A stretch of DNA of 64,000 nucleotides from Tellurirhabdus rosea (lineage in GTDB: Bacteria > Bacteroidota > Bacteroidia > Cytophagales > Spirosomataceae). The stretch lies in NCBI RefSeq assembly GCF_026278345.1, contig NZ_CP111085.1:508001-572000 (forward strand), given 5' to 3'. The stretch's first letter is position 1. Every line of letters starts with the position of its first letter. Below, one piece after another: positions 1 through 7,440 of the stretch. The notes below the pieces were generated by a model that saw only the letters and a list, made by a program, of their open reading frames with translations, was not told the DNA's origin and did no database searches. The position numbers and the translations under genes were made by a program.

Positions 1-200
1 TGGCGCTTGTACCGGCTGTAGATGTCCGACGCGATGTAGCCCAGCGGGTGTCCCACGTGCAGGCCCGCCCCGGACGGGTACGGAAACATGTCGAGCACGT
101 AGTATTTGGGCTTGGTGGTGTCGTTGGAGGTGCGGTAGGTCTGGGCTTCTTCCCAGAAGTTTCGCCAGCGGGTTTCAATCTCTCTGTGGTTGTATTCCAT
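1..200 (-). CDS. leuS: Leucyl-tRNA synthetase, N-terminal part
   Basis: Class I aminoacyl-tRNA synthetase that charges tRNA-Leu with leucine. Only the first 66 codons are in the window; the gene runs off the left edge. The reverse strand starts [20 protein letters not shown] and continues through [20 protein letters not shown], which holds the HIGH-type ATP-binding signature (HVGH) in the typical LeuS setting MFPYPSGxGLHVGHP. The ATG at 200 gives the usual short N-terminus of bacterial LeuS. A -7 element lies upstream at 345-352 and the leader between them contains a long inverted repeat. Identification is very secure; completeness cannot be judged. Confidence 0.95.
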   Translation of the reverse strand, partial: MEYNHREIETRWRNFWEEAQTYRTSNDTTKPKYYVLDMFPYPSGAGLHVGHPLGYIASDIYSRYKR

Positions 201-206
201 ATGCTG

Positions 207-337
207 TAGAACGGACGGGGCCGCCCGAGCGGCGCGGCTCCGTTCAATTTTTGAACACGAAACGGTATCTCGGTAACGAATTGAGATGGGTTAAAAACGG
301 ACGGGGCAGCGCCGCTCGGGCGGCCCCGTCCGTTCTA
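207..337. repeat. Long inverted repeat in the leuS leader
   Basis: Arms at 207-235 and 309-337 are perfect reverse complements over 29 bp (core ACGGACGGGGCCGCCCGAGC). The unit ACGGACGGGGC recurs once more at about 296, inside the loop. The loop also contains a short ATCTC/GAGAT hairpin. It lies between the predicted leuS promoter and the leuS start, so it would fold in the leuS 5' untranslated RNA. It also follows the stop codon of the next minus-strand gene. No T-box consensus was seen. Confidence 0.85.
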
Positions 338-344
338 TAGGGTG

Positions 345-352
345 CAAAATTA
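345..352 (-). promoter_or_regulatory. Putative -7 element for leuS
   Basis: On the minus strand the bases read TAATTTTG, a full match to the Bacteroidota -7 consensus TAnnTTTG, about 145 bp before the leuS ATG and pointing at it. No clear TTG -33 element sits at the right distance, so this rests on the -7 box alone. Confidence 0.45.
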
Positions 353-359
353 GGACTAA

Positions 360-1880
360 TTACGGATTCGTCCGCCCTTCCGCCGTTTGATTGTCCTTTT
401 TCAGCCGGTTGAGGGTGTAAAACACCAGTCGGCTGTTCAGCTTCTGCCCGGTTCGGGCGCGCAGGTCGCCCAGCACCAGTTCGTGAATGTACCCCGGTTT
501 GAGTTCGGCCAGGGTCAGCGAAACGGTTCTGCCGTCGGCGGAGAGCTGGGCCGAGCGCACGGGTACCGGCTGCACGTCGAACTGCTTGGAGCCGTACGCC
601 TCGTGGTATTCGTAGTAGTACCGTTTGAAGGCAAAATTCTGCAGTTCCTGCACCGCCGAGGCTTCCAGCGGGTGCGTAAACGTCAGGTCGAAGCCGGTCG
701 TGGTCAGTTTCATATCCGCCACCTCCATCGGGACGCCGCCTTTCCACCGGATGCGCTGGATGCCCTGGTTGCCCACCCAGCCGCGGTCGGTCTGGCCCAC
801 CCACAAGCTTCCGTCCGGCGCAAAAGCCAGGCGGTTGTTGCCCCGGGCGAGGCCCGTTCCGGCCAGAAACGGCACGCAGGCGCCCTGCATCTGCCCGCCC
901 ACCGTTTCGGGCATGAGCCGGATGAGGTACGGATGGTCCATTTCGCCGATCAGCATTTTTCCAGCAAAAGGCCCAAATTTTCCGCCGGTATTATCCAGCA
1001 GCGGCTGCGTCGGCGAGTTGGCGAGACGGCTGTGCGGAAAGGCGATGCTTTCCACCGTCCGCATACTATCCAGCGTTTTGACCGGCAGTTTCAGCGGGTC
1101 GATGTCGGGGAAACCTTCCTTCCAGACCAGACTCGAAGGCTGGCCGTAGAATTTCCCTTCCTGCACGTGGTAGAGCTTGCTGGTGCCGAGCCAGTCGCCC
1201 TGGTTGTCGGCCACCCACAGATTGCCCTGGGCGTCGAAGCCAAGGCTGTTGGGCGACCGGAAGCCCAGCGCGTACGGAATTGCTTTCCCGTCTTTGGTCA
1301 GTTTCATCACCCAGCCCCGGTACGGAACCGTCGAATACATGCGGCCGTTGCGCCCCAGCGGTTCAAACTTACCCCGGACTTCCGGGAAGATGCCCGCCCC
1401 GTTGGAAGCCAGATTGAGGCTGATAAAAATGTTGCCCTGCCTGTCGCGCACCGGGCCAAAGGCAAATTCGTGGTAATTGCCCGACAGGCCGAAGTCGTCA
1501 TACGCCACCTGGTATTCATCCGCCACACCGTCGGCATTGGTATCTTTCAGGCGGGTCAGCTCCGGGCGCTGCATGACCAGAATTTCGGTCGGGCTGATGG
1601 CCAGGATACCCAGCGGATCGTGCAGCCCTTCGGCGAACAGCTTCCAGACTTTGGTTTTGGGATTGTAAAACATCACCTCGCCGCGCCGGAAACAGGCCAC
1701 CATCCGCCCGTCGGGCAGGAAATCGATGGCGCCCACCTCACCCCGGAGGCCCTTCGGCAGCGTGATGGTTTCGACTTCGTAATAATCCGTAATCGTGTCG
1801 GCGGGGAACGACGCGGCCGTCGCCTGACTTGCTACCAATCCCCAGAAGACAGCTACCGCGCAAGCAATCAATTTTTTCAT
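360..1880 (-). CDS. Secreted beta-propeller dehydrogenase-like protein
   Basis: A 506-residue protein with a Sec signal peptide (MKKLIACAVAVFWGLVASQA, cleavage likely after ATA). The body has the repeated blade pattern of glucose/sorbosone dehydrogenase-like and PVC-type membrane-bound dehydrogenase propellers: GAIDFLPDGRMVACFRRGEV, LGILAISPTEILVMQ, a calcium-loop-like LKDTNADGVADEY, and SPNSLGFDAQGNLWVADNQG. The C-terminal 110 residues look like a beta-sandwich. It follows the copper-protein gene on the same strand after 37 bp, so the two are probably one operon. An extracytoplasmic PQQ-type or sugar-oxidising role is inferred from the fold only; the substrate is unknown and no haem motif CxxCH is present. 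Confidence 0.75.
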   Translation of the reverse strand: MKKLIACAVAVFWGLVASQATAASFPADTITDYYEVETITLPKGLRGEVGAIDFLPDGRMVACFRRGEVMFYNPKTKVWKLFAEGLHDPLGILAISPTEILVMQRPELTRLKDTNADGVADEYQVAYDDFGLSGNYHEFAFGPVRDRQGNIFISLNLASNGAGIFPEVRGKFEPLGRNGRMYSTVPYRGWVMKLTKDGKAIPYALGFRSPNSLGFDAQGNLWVADNQGDWLGTSKLYHVQEGKFYGQPSSLVWKEGFPDIDPLKLPVKTLDSMRTVESIAFPHSRLANSPTQPLLDNTGGKFGPFAGKMLIGEMDHPYLIRLMPETVGGQMQGACVPFLAGTGLARGNNRLAFAPDGSLWVGQTDRGWVGNQGIQRIRWKGGVPMEVADMKLTTTGFDLTFTHPLEASAVQELQNFAFKRYYYEYHEAYGSKQFDVQPVPVRSAQLSADGRTVSLTLAELKPGYIHELVLGDLRARTGQKLNSRLVFYTLNRLKKDNQTAEGRTNP

Positions 1881-1917
1881 AGTGAATCAGAAAAATCGTC
1901 CAAATCCGGGTTCAGAC

Positions 1918-2997
1918 TTATTCAGCCAGCATCGTTATCGTGAAAGACTTTGTTCCGGCGGGCAGTTGCAGCAGACCGTTCTGGACCTTGCCCACGGAGG
2001 CAATCAGCCGGGCACCGTCGCCCGATTTGCAGACAAAGGAAACGGGCTTAGCCGCGCTGGCGAGCGTAAACTGCCGCACCAGACCACGACCTTTCGCCGC
2101 GGGTTTAATCAGCTCCCTTACCTCCAGCCCATCGACGGTATAGCGGAATTCCGGATAGCGGTTGATGAGCCGATAGCCCAGAAACTGCACGTCGCTGGCC
2201 TCTTTGTTCGCCACCCGAAACGGAAATCCGGCCGTATCCCGGTAGTACACATCGCCCACCGGATGCGACAGTTTGCTGCCCTTGGCCTCCCACTGTTCGG
2301 CCATATCGACAAACCCGCCCGACCAGGCGTACCGCAGCCGACAGGTGCCCGCATCCCAGCAGTACGACTGCGCGTTGGGCAGTCCGACGGCAATGGCGGC
2401 CGGGCTGCAATCCGGCATGAAGGTGCGATAGACCGCCGGCAGTTTGAGGTCAAACGGATGGCCGGAAGCGGATTCGTGGCCTTCGTGCCCGGTCGCGGGG
2501 TCTTTGCGGTTGGCGGCAATGTTGGGGTCCTGGGCCAGCGGCGGCAGCCTCTGCGGATTGCGGGTCACGTACAGGGCGCCGTACATGACAAATCCGTGCC
2601 CGGGAAAGGTACAGACGTAGGAATAGGCTCCCTGCTCGGCGGGCACCGCGAAGGTCAGCGTTTCCGAACGGCCCGGCTCGATGCTGCTCGTATGCGCCAC
2701 CACGTCCGGCATACGGGGGACGTAATGCTGCCGGATGGCATTTTCGCCCAGGTTCAGGGCCGCATTGACCACCCGCGTACGGGCACCGGGCCGCACCACG
2801 ACCAGGTTGTGCGCCATGTCGTCGTAATTCTCGACTTTGATGGTTACGCGGGTACCCGGACGGACGGCAAAACGGGGCACGTCGTACTGAAGTCCGGCAA
2901 TGGCTTTGATGACCAGCGTCGTGTCGGTCGCCTGACCCATCGACAACGTGCTGACAAATAAAAGAAGAAGGCAGATAGGCTTACAGAATTGGGGCAT
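1918..2997 (-). CDS. Secreted type 1 copper (plastocyanin/azurin-like) protein
   Basis: A 359-residue protein with an N-terminal signal peptide (hydrophobic 7-20). Residues about 25-145 form a cupredoxin domain with a complete type 1 copper site: His63 (DDMAHN), then Cys129, His134 and Met138 in YVCTFPGHGFVM. Residues 145-170 are a His/Glu-containing linker. The C-terminal 190 residues form a second conserved domain I cannot name (AVYRTFMPDCSP, QSYCWDAGTCRLRYAW) carrying several cysteines. It is the first gene of a pair with the propeller dehydrogenase-like gene downstream, so electron acceptance from that enzyme is a reasonable inference. A -7 element lies just upstream at 3019-3026. Confidence 0.85.
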   Translation of the reverse strand: MPQFCKPICLLLLFVSTLSMGQATDTTLVIKAIAGLQYDVPRFAVRPGTRVTIKVENYDDMAHNLVVVRPGARTRVVNAALNLGENAIRQHYVPRMPDVVAHTSSIEPGRSETLTFAVPAEQGAYSYVCTFPGHGFVMYGALYVTRNPQRLPPLAQDPNIAANRKDPATGHEGHESASGHPFDLKLPAVYRTFMPDCSPAAIAVGLPNAQSYCWDAGTCRLRYAWSGGFVDMAEQWEAKGSKLSHPVGDVYYRDTAGFPFRVANKEASDVQFLGYRLINRYPEFRYTVDGLEVRELIKPAAKGRGLVRQFTLASAAKPVSFVCKSGDGARLIASVGKVQNGLLQLPAGTKSFTITMLAE

Positions 2998-3396
2998 AGC
3001 GGATTAAGAACGTCAGGACAAAGGTAAAAAACTAACCGTTTTAATCCCATTTTTCGCAAACCTGCGGGTTACAAACCACCGGACCATCCTGCACTGTTCT
3101 GCCCGTTGGGTAATTCATCAGCGGAATTGCAACACTCTGCCGGACGGCGGCGTCTCAAAAGTACAACGGTCGGATGCTCAGGCGCTCCACCGTTTCGTGG
3201 ATTGACGGCACTTCGGACCATTCGCTCGGAATGAAGGCAGAAATTTCGGGACGAATGATGCGGTAAAAAGGGGAAAGCCATTCATTTGCAGAATTTTTCC
3301 ACAAGCACCAACGTTATCCTATAGCCAAACAAGACTGCATGAAACAACCGCTACTTTCTGGGATTCATTGTGTCACCAATCTACTGACTTGATTTT
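2998..3396. other. Intergenic region between divergent genes
   Basis: About 400 bp between the divergently transcribed copper-protein gene and the subtilase gene. Apart from the -7 box at 3019-3026 I see no gene, tRNA or strong hairpin. A 70-codon reading frame on the minus strand (3069-3281) has no recognisable protein character. Confidence 0.6.
3019..3026 (-). promoter_or_regulatory. Putative -7 element for the copper-protein operon
   Basis: The minus strand reads TACCTTTG, matching TAnnTTTG exactly, 22 bp before the ATG at 2997. No TTG -33 element is evident at normal spacing. Orientation and position fit a promoter for the two-gene cupredoxin/propeller operon. Confidence 0.5.
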
Positions 3397-4563
3397 ATGC
3401 GTTTTCGCGCACTTGCCGGATTGACCCTGCTCACCGGATTCCTTGCCTGCCAGTCCGACAAGGATGTTGAGCCCGCCGCCGATTGCCTTGTCAAGGCCTC
3501 TGCCCTCAGCGGCCAGCCTATTGCCAACGCCTACATTGTCACTTACAAGCCGTCCGAGCCGGTAACTGCCACCAGCCCGAACGCCCGGATGGCCGCCACC
3601 AGCGCCATTCAGCGTCTGCTGGACAAGCATGAGCTGGCCGATGCGCAGCCCGAACTGCTGGTCTCCGGAGAAAAAACGTCCTTTCTCGCCCATATCTCCG
3701 CACCGGAAGCCGCCGAACTAAAAACCGACCCGGCGGTGGAGCTCGTCGAGCCGGACCGCGTGGTTTCGCTCTGCAGCTGCGTGGACGTGGCGACGGTTTC
3801 GACCCTGTCCTGGAACGTGTCGGCGACCGGCTTCGGCCGCGGCGATCGCCAGACGGACAAAACTGCCTGGGTGCTGGATACGGGCATCGATTTTGACCAT
3901 CCCGATCTGAATGTGGACGAGGAGCGCAGCCAGAACTTTATCGGCGGCACTACGGCGGACGACGACAACGGCCACGGCACGCACGTAGCGGGCATCATCG
4001 GGGCGCTGAACAACACCATCGGGGTAACCGGCGTTGCTTCCGGCGTGAGTCTGGTGGCGCTGAAGATTCTGGACAGCGAAGGCGACGGGAAGCTTTCGAC
4101 CATCGTGCAGGCGGTCGGCTACGTCTCCCGCGTCGGCAAGGCTGGCGACGTGATCAACATCAGCATCGGCGGCGAAGGCATTTCCACCACGCTGGAACGG
4201 ACCATCAGGGCGGCCGCCGACAAAGGCATTCTGTTTGCCATTGCCGCCGGGAACGAAGGCAAAAACGCCAGCGACTACGCGCCCGCCAACATCAATCACC
4301 CGAACGTGTTTACGGTGTCGGCGATGGACCGGAACCTGAACTTTGCCGAATTTTCCAACTTCGGTCCGGATATCGACGTGTGTGCGTACGGCGTCCGGAT
4401 TCAGTCTACGTACAAGGACGGTCGGTACGCTACCCTGTCGGGAACGTCGATGGCCGCCCCGCACGTGGCCGGTCTGCTGCTCATCCGGGGAGCCAATATT
4501 CCCAAACGCGGCTTTGTTACCAACGATCCCGACGGAACACCCGACCCGATTGCCCGGGAGTAA
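3397..4563 (+). CDS. Subtilisin-like (S8) serine protease, lipoprotein
   Basis: A 388-residue protease precursor. The signal peptide ends in a lipobox (LLTGFLAC, Cys18), predicting a lipid-anchored extracytoplasmic enzyme. Residues about 45-125 look like an I9-type inhibitory propeptide (AYIVTYKPSE ... VELVEPDRVV). The catalytic domain has the full triad: Asp161 in VLDTGID, His193 in DNGHGTHVAG, Ser351 in GTSMAAPHVAG, plus oxyanion Asn286 in AAGNEG. Layout is as in proteinase K/thermitase-type subtilases. It stands alone, with a divergent neighbour upstream and a hairpin downstream at 4688-4716. Substrate is unknown. Confidence 0.93.
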   Translation: MRFRALAGLTLLTGFLACQSDKDVEPAADCLVKASALSGQPIANAYIVTYKPSEPVTATSPNARMAATSAIQRLLDKHELADAQPELLVSGEKTSFLAHISAPEAAELKTDPAVELVEPDRVVSLCSCVDVATVSTLSWNVSATGFGRGDRQTDKTAWVLDTGIDFDHPDLNVDEERSQNFIGGTTADDDNGHGTHVAGIIGALNNTIGVTGVASGVSLVALKILDSEGDGKLSTIVQAVGYVSRVGKAGDVINISIGGEGISTTLERTIRAAADKGILFAIAAGNEGKNASDYAPANINHPNVFTVSAMDRNLNFAEFSNFGPDIDVCAYGVRIQSTYKDGRYATLSGTSMAAPHVAGLLLIRGANIPKRGFVTNDPDGTPDPIARE

Positions 4564-4634
4564 ACATTGAATTTTTTTGGTATTTTGTAACAAATTCCAA
4601 ATAATGTTCAGGTAGCTAACAAACATCAGTCGGG

Positions 4635-4642
4635 TAGATTTG
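4635..4642 (+). promoter_or_regulatory. Putative -7 element for the sulfur-assimilation genes
   Basis: TAGATTTG matches TAnnTTTG and lies 117 bp before the transporter start. It would give a leader of about 110 nt containing a small hairpin (CTTCTT/AAGAAG, 4643-4660) and the strong 11-bp hairpin at 4688-4716. No good -33 box is seen. I could not match the leader to a known sulfur or SAM riboswitch. Confidence 0.35.
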
Positions 4643-4687
4643 CTTCTTTTCCGGAAGAAGCTCACTTTTGTAAAGACTCCATCAACA

Positions 4688-4716
4688 GAAAGCGGCACCT
4701 CAACAGTGCCGCTTTC
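4688..4716 (+). terminator. Strong hairpin after the subtilase gene
   Basis: Arms GAAAGCGGCAC (4688-4698) and GTGCCGCTTTC (4706-4716) pair perfectly over 11 bp with a 7-nt loop. There is only a weak T-run afterwards. It could end the subtilase transcript, or act in the leader of the downstream sulfur genes if transcription starts near 4649. Confidence 0.55.
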
Positions 4717-4758
4717 CGCTTAATAGATACTCTATTTACTATATAGACTTTATACCTT

Positions 4759-5826
4759 ATGGCTGATAATCCGGAGGTGGTTTTCGAAAAGTCGGCAGAT
4801 GAGCCGGTGGCTTCCCTGAAACATCTGGACCTTAACGGGCTGACCGTGAGGCTGGACGGCGATCGGGCTCCCGAACAGGCTGCCGAGCTGCAGAAGGCCT
4901 TCCCTCAGGCAAAAATAAAGGTCGGCGCTTCCACACTCCTGCTCCGGAAGCGCAACCGGACCGAAATAGCCATCTATATTTTTGCGGCCCTGTCGCTGAT
5001 GATTGTCGGCCATCTGACTTTCAGCTATTTCACCCTCGACCGGCTGACGCTGCTGGCCAGTTCCGTGGAGGTCAATCCGGATATTTTTTACTTTCTGATG
5101 GCCGGTTTTGTGGCCCAGATGATCGACGGGGCGCTGGGCATGGCGTACGGCGTGACGGCGACCACGTTTCTGATCAACGTCGGCATCAGTCCGGTATTTG
5201 CCACGGCCAGCGTGCACAGTTCGGAGATTTTCACCAGCGGCGTTTCGGGGTACATGCACCTGAAATTTGGCAACATCAACAGCAAGCTGTTCAAGGCCGT
5301 GCTGATTCCGGGGGTGATCGGGGCCGCGCTCGGCGCTTTTCTGATTTCGTCCCTGTCGGAACTGGAATTGATCGCCAAATACCTGCAGCCGGTCATTTCG
5401 GTGTACACGGCGATTCTGGGTATTCTGATCATCAAGAAGGCACTCACCAAGCGGACCAAGAAGCAGCCCGTTCGCAAGATTGGCCTGCTGGCGTGGTTCG
5501 GCGGGTTTGTGGACGCCATCGGCGGCGGCGGCTGGGGTCCGATTGTCAACTCGACCCTCATTGCTTCCGGACGCCATCCGCGCTACACCATCGGCTCGGT
5601 CAACCTGGCCGAATTCTTCGTCTCCTTCGCCAGCTCCGTCGTGTTTGCCCTGTACATTGGTCTGGAAAACTACGGGCTGGTCATTCTGGGACTCATCCTG
5701 GGCGGAATGGTCGCCGCCCCCATCGCCGCCCATCTTTCGCGTCGTCTGCCCGTGAAAACGATGATGGTGCTGGTCGGAATTGTCGTGATCATCGTAAGTT
5801 TGCGGAAGATTTTACAATTTATTTAG
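4759..5826 (+). CDS. TSUP/TauE-SafE family membrane transporter
   Basis: A 355-residue integral membrane protein of the TauE/SafE (TSUP) family, which moves sulfite, sulfoacetate and related anions. After an unusual polar N-terminal segment of about 70 residues there are roughly eight hydrophobic helices, with the family's duplicated half-repeat: FVAQMIDGALGMAYGVTAT in the first half and GGFVDAIGGGGWGPIVNS in the second. It heads the cluster metZ-cysH-cysD-cysN, which supports sulfate or sulfite as substrate (inference). The N-terminal extension resembles a small alpha/beta domain and is not typical of short TSUP members. Confidence 0.88.
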   Translation: MADNPEVVFEKSADEPVASLKHLDLNGLTVRLDGDRAPEQAAELQKAFPQAKIKVGASTLLLRKRNRTEIAIYIFAALSLMIVGHLTFSYFTLDRLTLLASSVEVNPDIFYFLMAGFVAQMIDGALGMAYGVTATTFLINVGISPVFATASVHSSEIFTSGVSGYMHLKFGNINSKLFKAVLIPGVIGAALGAFLISSLSELELIAKYLQPVISVYTAILGILIIKKALTKRTKKQPVRKIGLLAWFGGFVDAIGGGGWGPIVNSTLIASGRHPRYTIGSVNLAEFFVSFASSVVFALYIGLENYGLVILGLILGGMVAAPIAAHLSRRLPVKTMMVLVGIVVIIVSLRKILQFI

Positions 5827-5829
5827 TGA

Positions 5830-5900
5830 GACAAAAGAGAATAGACAAGAGACAAAAGACTTCTTTGAAAGCTTACTCTTTTGTCTCTTCTCTTTTGTCT
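5830..5900. repeat. Intergenic inverted repeat between transporter and metZ
   Basis: Left arm about 5830-5859 and right arm about 5877-5900 are built of AGACAAAAGAGA-type units and are inverted copies of each other with small gaps. The repeat fills the spacer between two co-directional sulfur genes. One of the family of simple-sequence inverted repeats spread over this window. Confidence 0.75.
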
Positions 5901-5919
5901 GGCGTCTAAAGTCCTTGAA

Positions 5920-7110
5920 ATGAAAAAACAAACCAAAGCCATACGCACCCAGACGGGTAAAACGCAGTATCGCGAGCACTCAACCCCGCTGTTTTTAACC
6001 TCCAGCTTCACGTTTGAAAGCGCCGAACAGGGTAAGGCCTTGTTTGAGGAAACGGAGGAAGGAAATATTTACAGCCGTTTTTCGAACCCGAACGTCACCG
6101 AGTTTGTGGACAAGGTCTGCATGCTGGAAGGTGCCGAAGAAGGCATTGCGACGGCAACGGGCATGGCGGCGGTGTTTGCCAGTATGGCGGGTTTGCTGCA
6201 ATCGGGCGACCATATTGTGGCCTGCCGGGCCCTGTTCGGTTCGGCGCACCAGATCATCACCCAGATACTGGCAAAATGGGGCATCACGCATACCTACGTG
6301 GACGCTACGGCTACGGAAGCCGAGTGGGAAGCGGCCATGCAGCCGAACACGAAAATGGTTTACCTGGAAACGCCCTCCAACCCCGGCCTCGAACTGGTCG
6401 ATCTGGAAATGCTGGGTCGGCTGAAACAGAAGTACGGCTTTATCCTGAACGTGGACAACTGCTTTGCCACGCCGATTCTGCAGACGCCGCTGGATTTCGG
6501 GGCTGACCTGTCGGTCCACTCGGCCACGAAGTACATGGACGGGCAGGGACGGGTGCTGGGCGGCATCGTGGTTGGACCGAAAGAACTCATTGCGCCCATC
6601 CGGTTTTTTGCGCGGCATACGGGTCCGTCGCTGTCGCCCTTCAACGCCTGGACGCTGTCGAAAAGCCTCGAAACGCTGGAACTGCGCATGGAAAAGCACT
6701 GCTCGAACGCGCTGAGACTGGCCGAAGCTCTCCAGCAGCATCCGGACGTGCAGAAAGTGCTGTATCCGTTTCTGCCTTCGCACCCGCAATTCGAGCTGGC
6801 GCAGAAGCAGATGTCGGCGGGCGGGGCCATCGTCACGATTGAACTGGAAGGCGGTTTTGAGCGCGTGAAAGCGTTTTATGACGCGCTGACGATTCCGACG
6901 CTGTCCTCAAACCTGGGTGATACGCGCACGATCGTCACCAACCCGAACACCACGACGCACGCAAAGCTGAAGCCCGATGAAAAAGCAGTCCTCGGCATCA
7001 CGCCGGGCCTGATCCGGATTTCGGTAGGTCTGGAAAACGTGGAGGATTTGATTGAGGACTTTACGCAGGCGGTAACCAAGTCGGCGGAGGAGTTGCAGGC
7101 TGCGAGTTAA
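5920..7110 (+). CDS. metZ: O-succinylhomoserine sulfhydrylase (Cys/Met metabolism PLP enzyme)
   Basis: A 396-residue PLP enzyme of the cystathionine gamma-synthase family. It is expected to replace the succinyl or acetyl group of activated homoserine with sulfide to give homocysteine. Visible signatures: TKAIRTQTGKTQYREHSTPL at the N-terminus, YSRFSNPN with Tyr51 and Arg53 for the neighbouring PLP phosphate, VDNCFATP with Asp179, and SVHSATKYMDGQG with PLP-binding Lys204. The ATG at 5920 is chosen because residues before it come from the inverted repeat. Sitting next to cysHDN, it would use the sulfide made by that pathway. A closely related gamma-lyase is the main alternative. Confidence 0.85.
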   Translation: MKKQTKAIRTQTGKTQYREHSTPLFLTSSFTFESAEQGKALFEETEEGNIYSRFSNPNVTEFVDKVCMLEGAEEGIATATGMAAVFASMAGLLQSGDHIVACRALFGSAHQIITQILAKWGITHTYVDATATEAEWEAAMQPNTKMVYLETPSNPGLELVDLEMLGRLKQKYGFILNVDNCFATPILQTPLDFGADLSVHSATKYMDGQGRVLGGIVVGPKELIAPIRFFARHTGPSLSPFNAWTLSKSLETLELRMEKHCSNALRLAEALQQHPDVQKVLYPFLPSHPQFELAQKQMSAGGAIVTIELEGGFERVKAFYDALTIPTLSSNLGDTRTIVTNPNTTTHAKLKPDEKAVLGITPGLIRISVGLENVEDLIEDFTQAVTKSAEELQAAS

Positions 7111-7149
7111 TCAGGAATAAACGCCGTTTTAGAAAAAACGTATAAGATC

Positions 7150-7359
7150 ATGAAAACTATAGAAGTTCAGATTCCGGATTGGGCCAATGAAGGAGAACTA
7201 CTTTTTCAGATTGCAGGTATGTTTTTTGCGAAAGGTGTCCTTTCCTCAGGTCAGGCGGCAGAAATGGCAGGCATTACGAAGGCTGAGTTTCTTGAAAAAG
7301 TAGGGCAACTAGGCGTTTCCATCTTTGGAGAAACACCGGAGGATATTGCAAATCTTTAA
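7150..7359 (+). CDS. UPF0175-type antitoxin-like small protein
   Basis: A 69-residue protein, MKTIEVQIPDWANEGELLFQ onward, with the UPF0175 pattern: a short beta N-terminus followed by a helix-rich stretch AKGVLSSGQAAEMAGITKAE, which looks like a helix-turn-helix. UPF0175 proteins commonly precede DUF3368 PIN-domain toxins. Here the next reading frame begins 3 bp after the stop with a toxin-like N-terminus that breaks off after about 16 residues. The gene lies inside the sulfur cluster and is less G+C-rich than its neighbours, consistent with insertion. Confidence 0.75.
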   Translation: MKTIEVQIPDWANEGELLFQIAGMFFAKGVLSSGQAAEMAGITKAEFLEKVGQLGVSIFGETPEDIANL

Positions 7360-7362
7360 GCT

Positions 7363-7437
7363 ATGCTTGTCATCGCTGATACAAGTTGCCTTATTGTCTT
7401 AAGAAACATCCAACGATACTGGATAAGGCAGGCGAAT
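7363..7437 (+). pseudogene. Truncated DUF3368/PIN-type toxin remnant
   Basis: The frame starting at 7363 reads MLVIADTSCLIVLRNIQR, closely matching the N-terminus of DUF3368/PIN toxins (DTSCLI contains the first acidic residue of the nuclease site). After that the toxin similarity stops. The frame then runs without a stop codon into the ATG of the secreted oxidoreductase at 7441, so an automatic call would make one fused 393-residue protein. I read it as a toxin gene cut down to its first codons by a deletion, leaving the antitoxin intact. Confidence 0.6.
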
Positions 7438-7440
7438 CGT

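Noticed and set aside
387..1943. 518-codon plus-strand open frame
   Set aside because: Antisense shadow of the propeller dehydrogenase-like gene; low-complexity H/R/Q-rich translation with no domain.
3069..3281. 70-codon minus-strand frame in the spacer
   Set aside because: No domain, compositionally odd (R/P/S-rich) and no promoter; not supported as a gene.
4643..4758. SAM or cobalamin riboswitch upstream of the sulfur genes
   Set aside because: Hairpins are present but I could not find the conserved core of any known riboswitch class.
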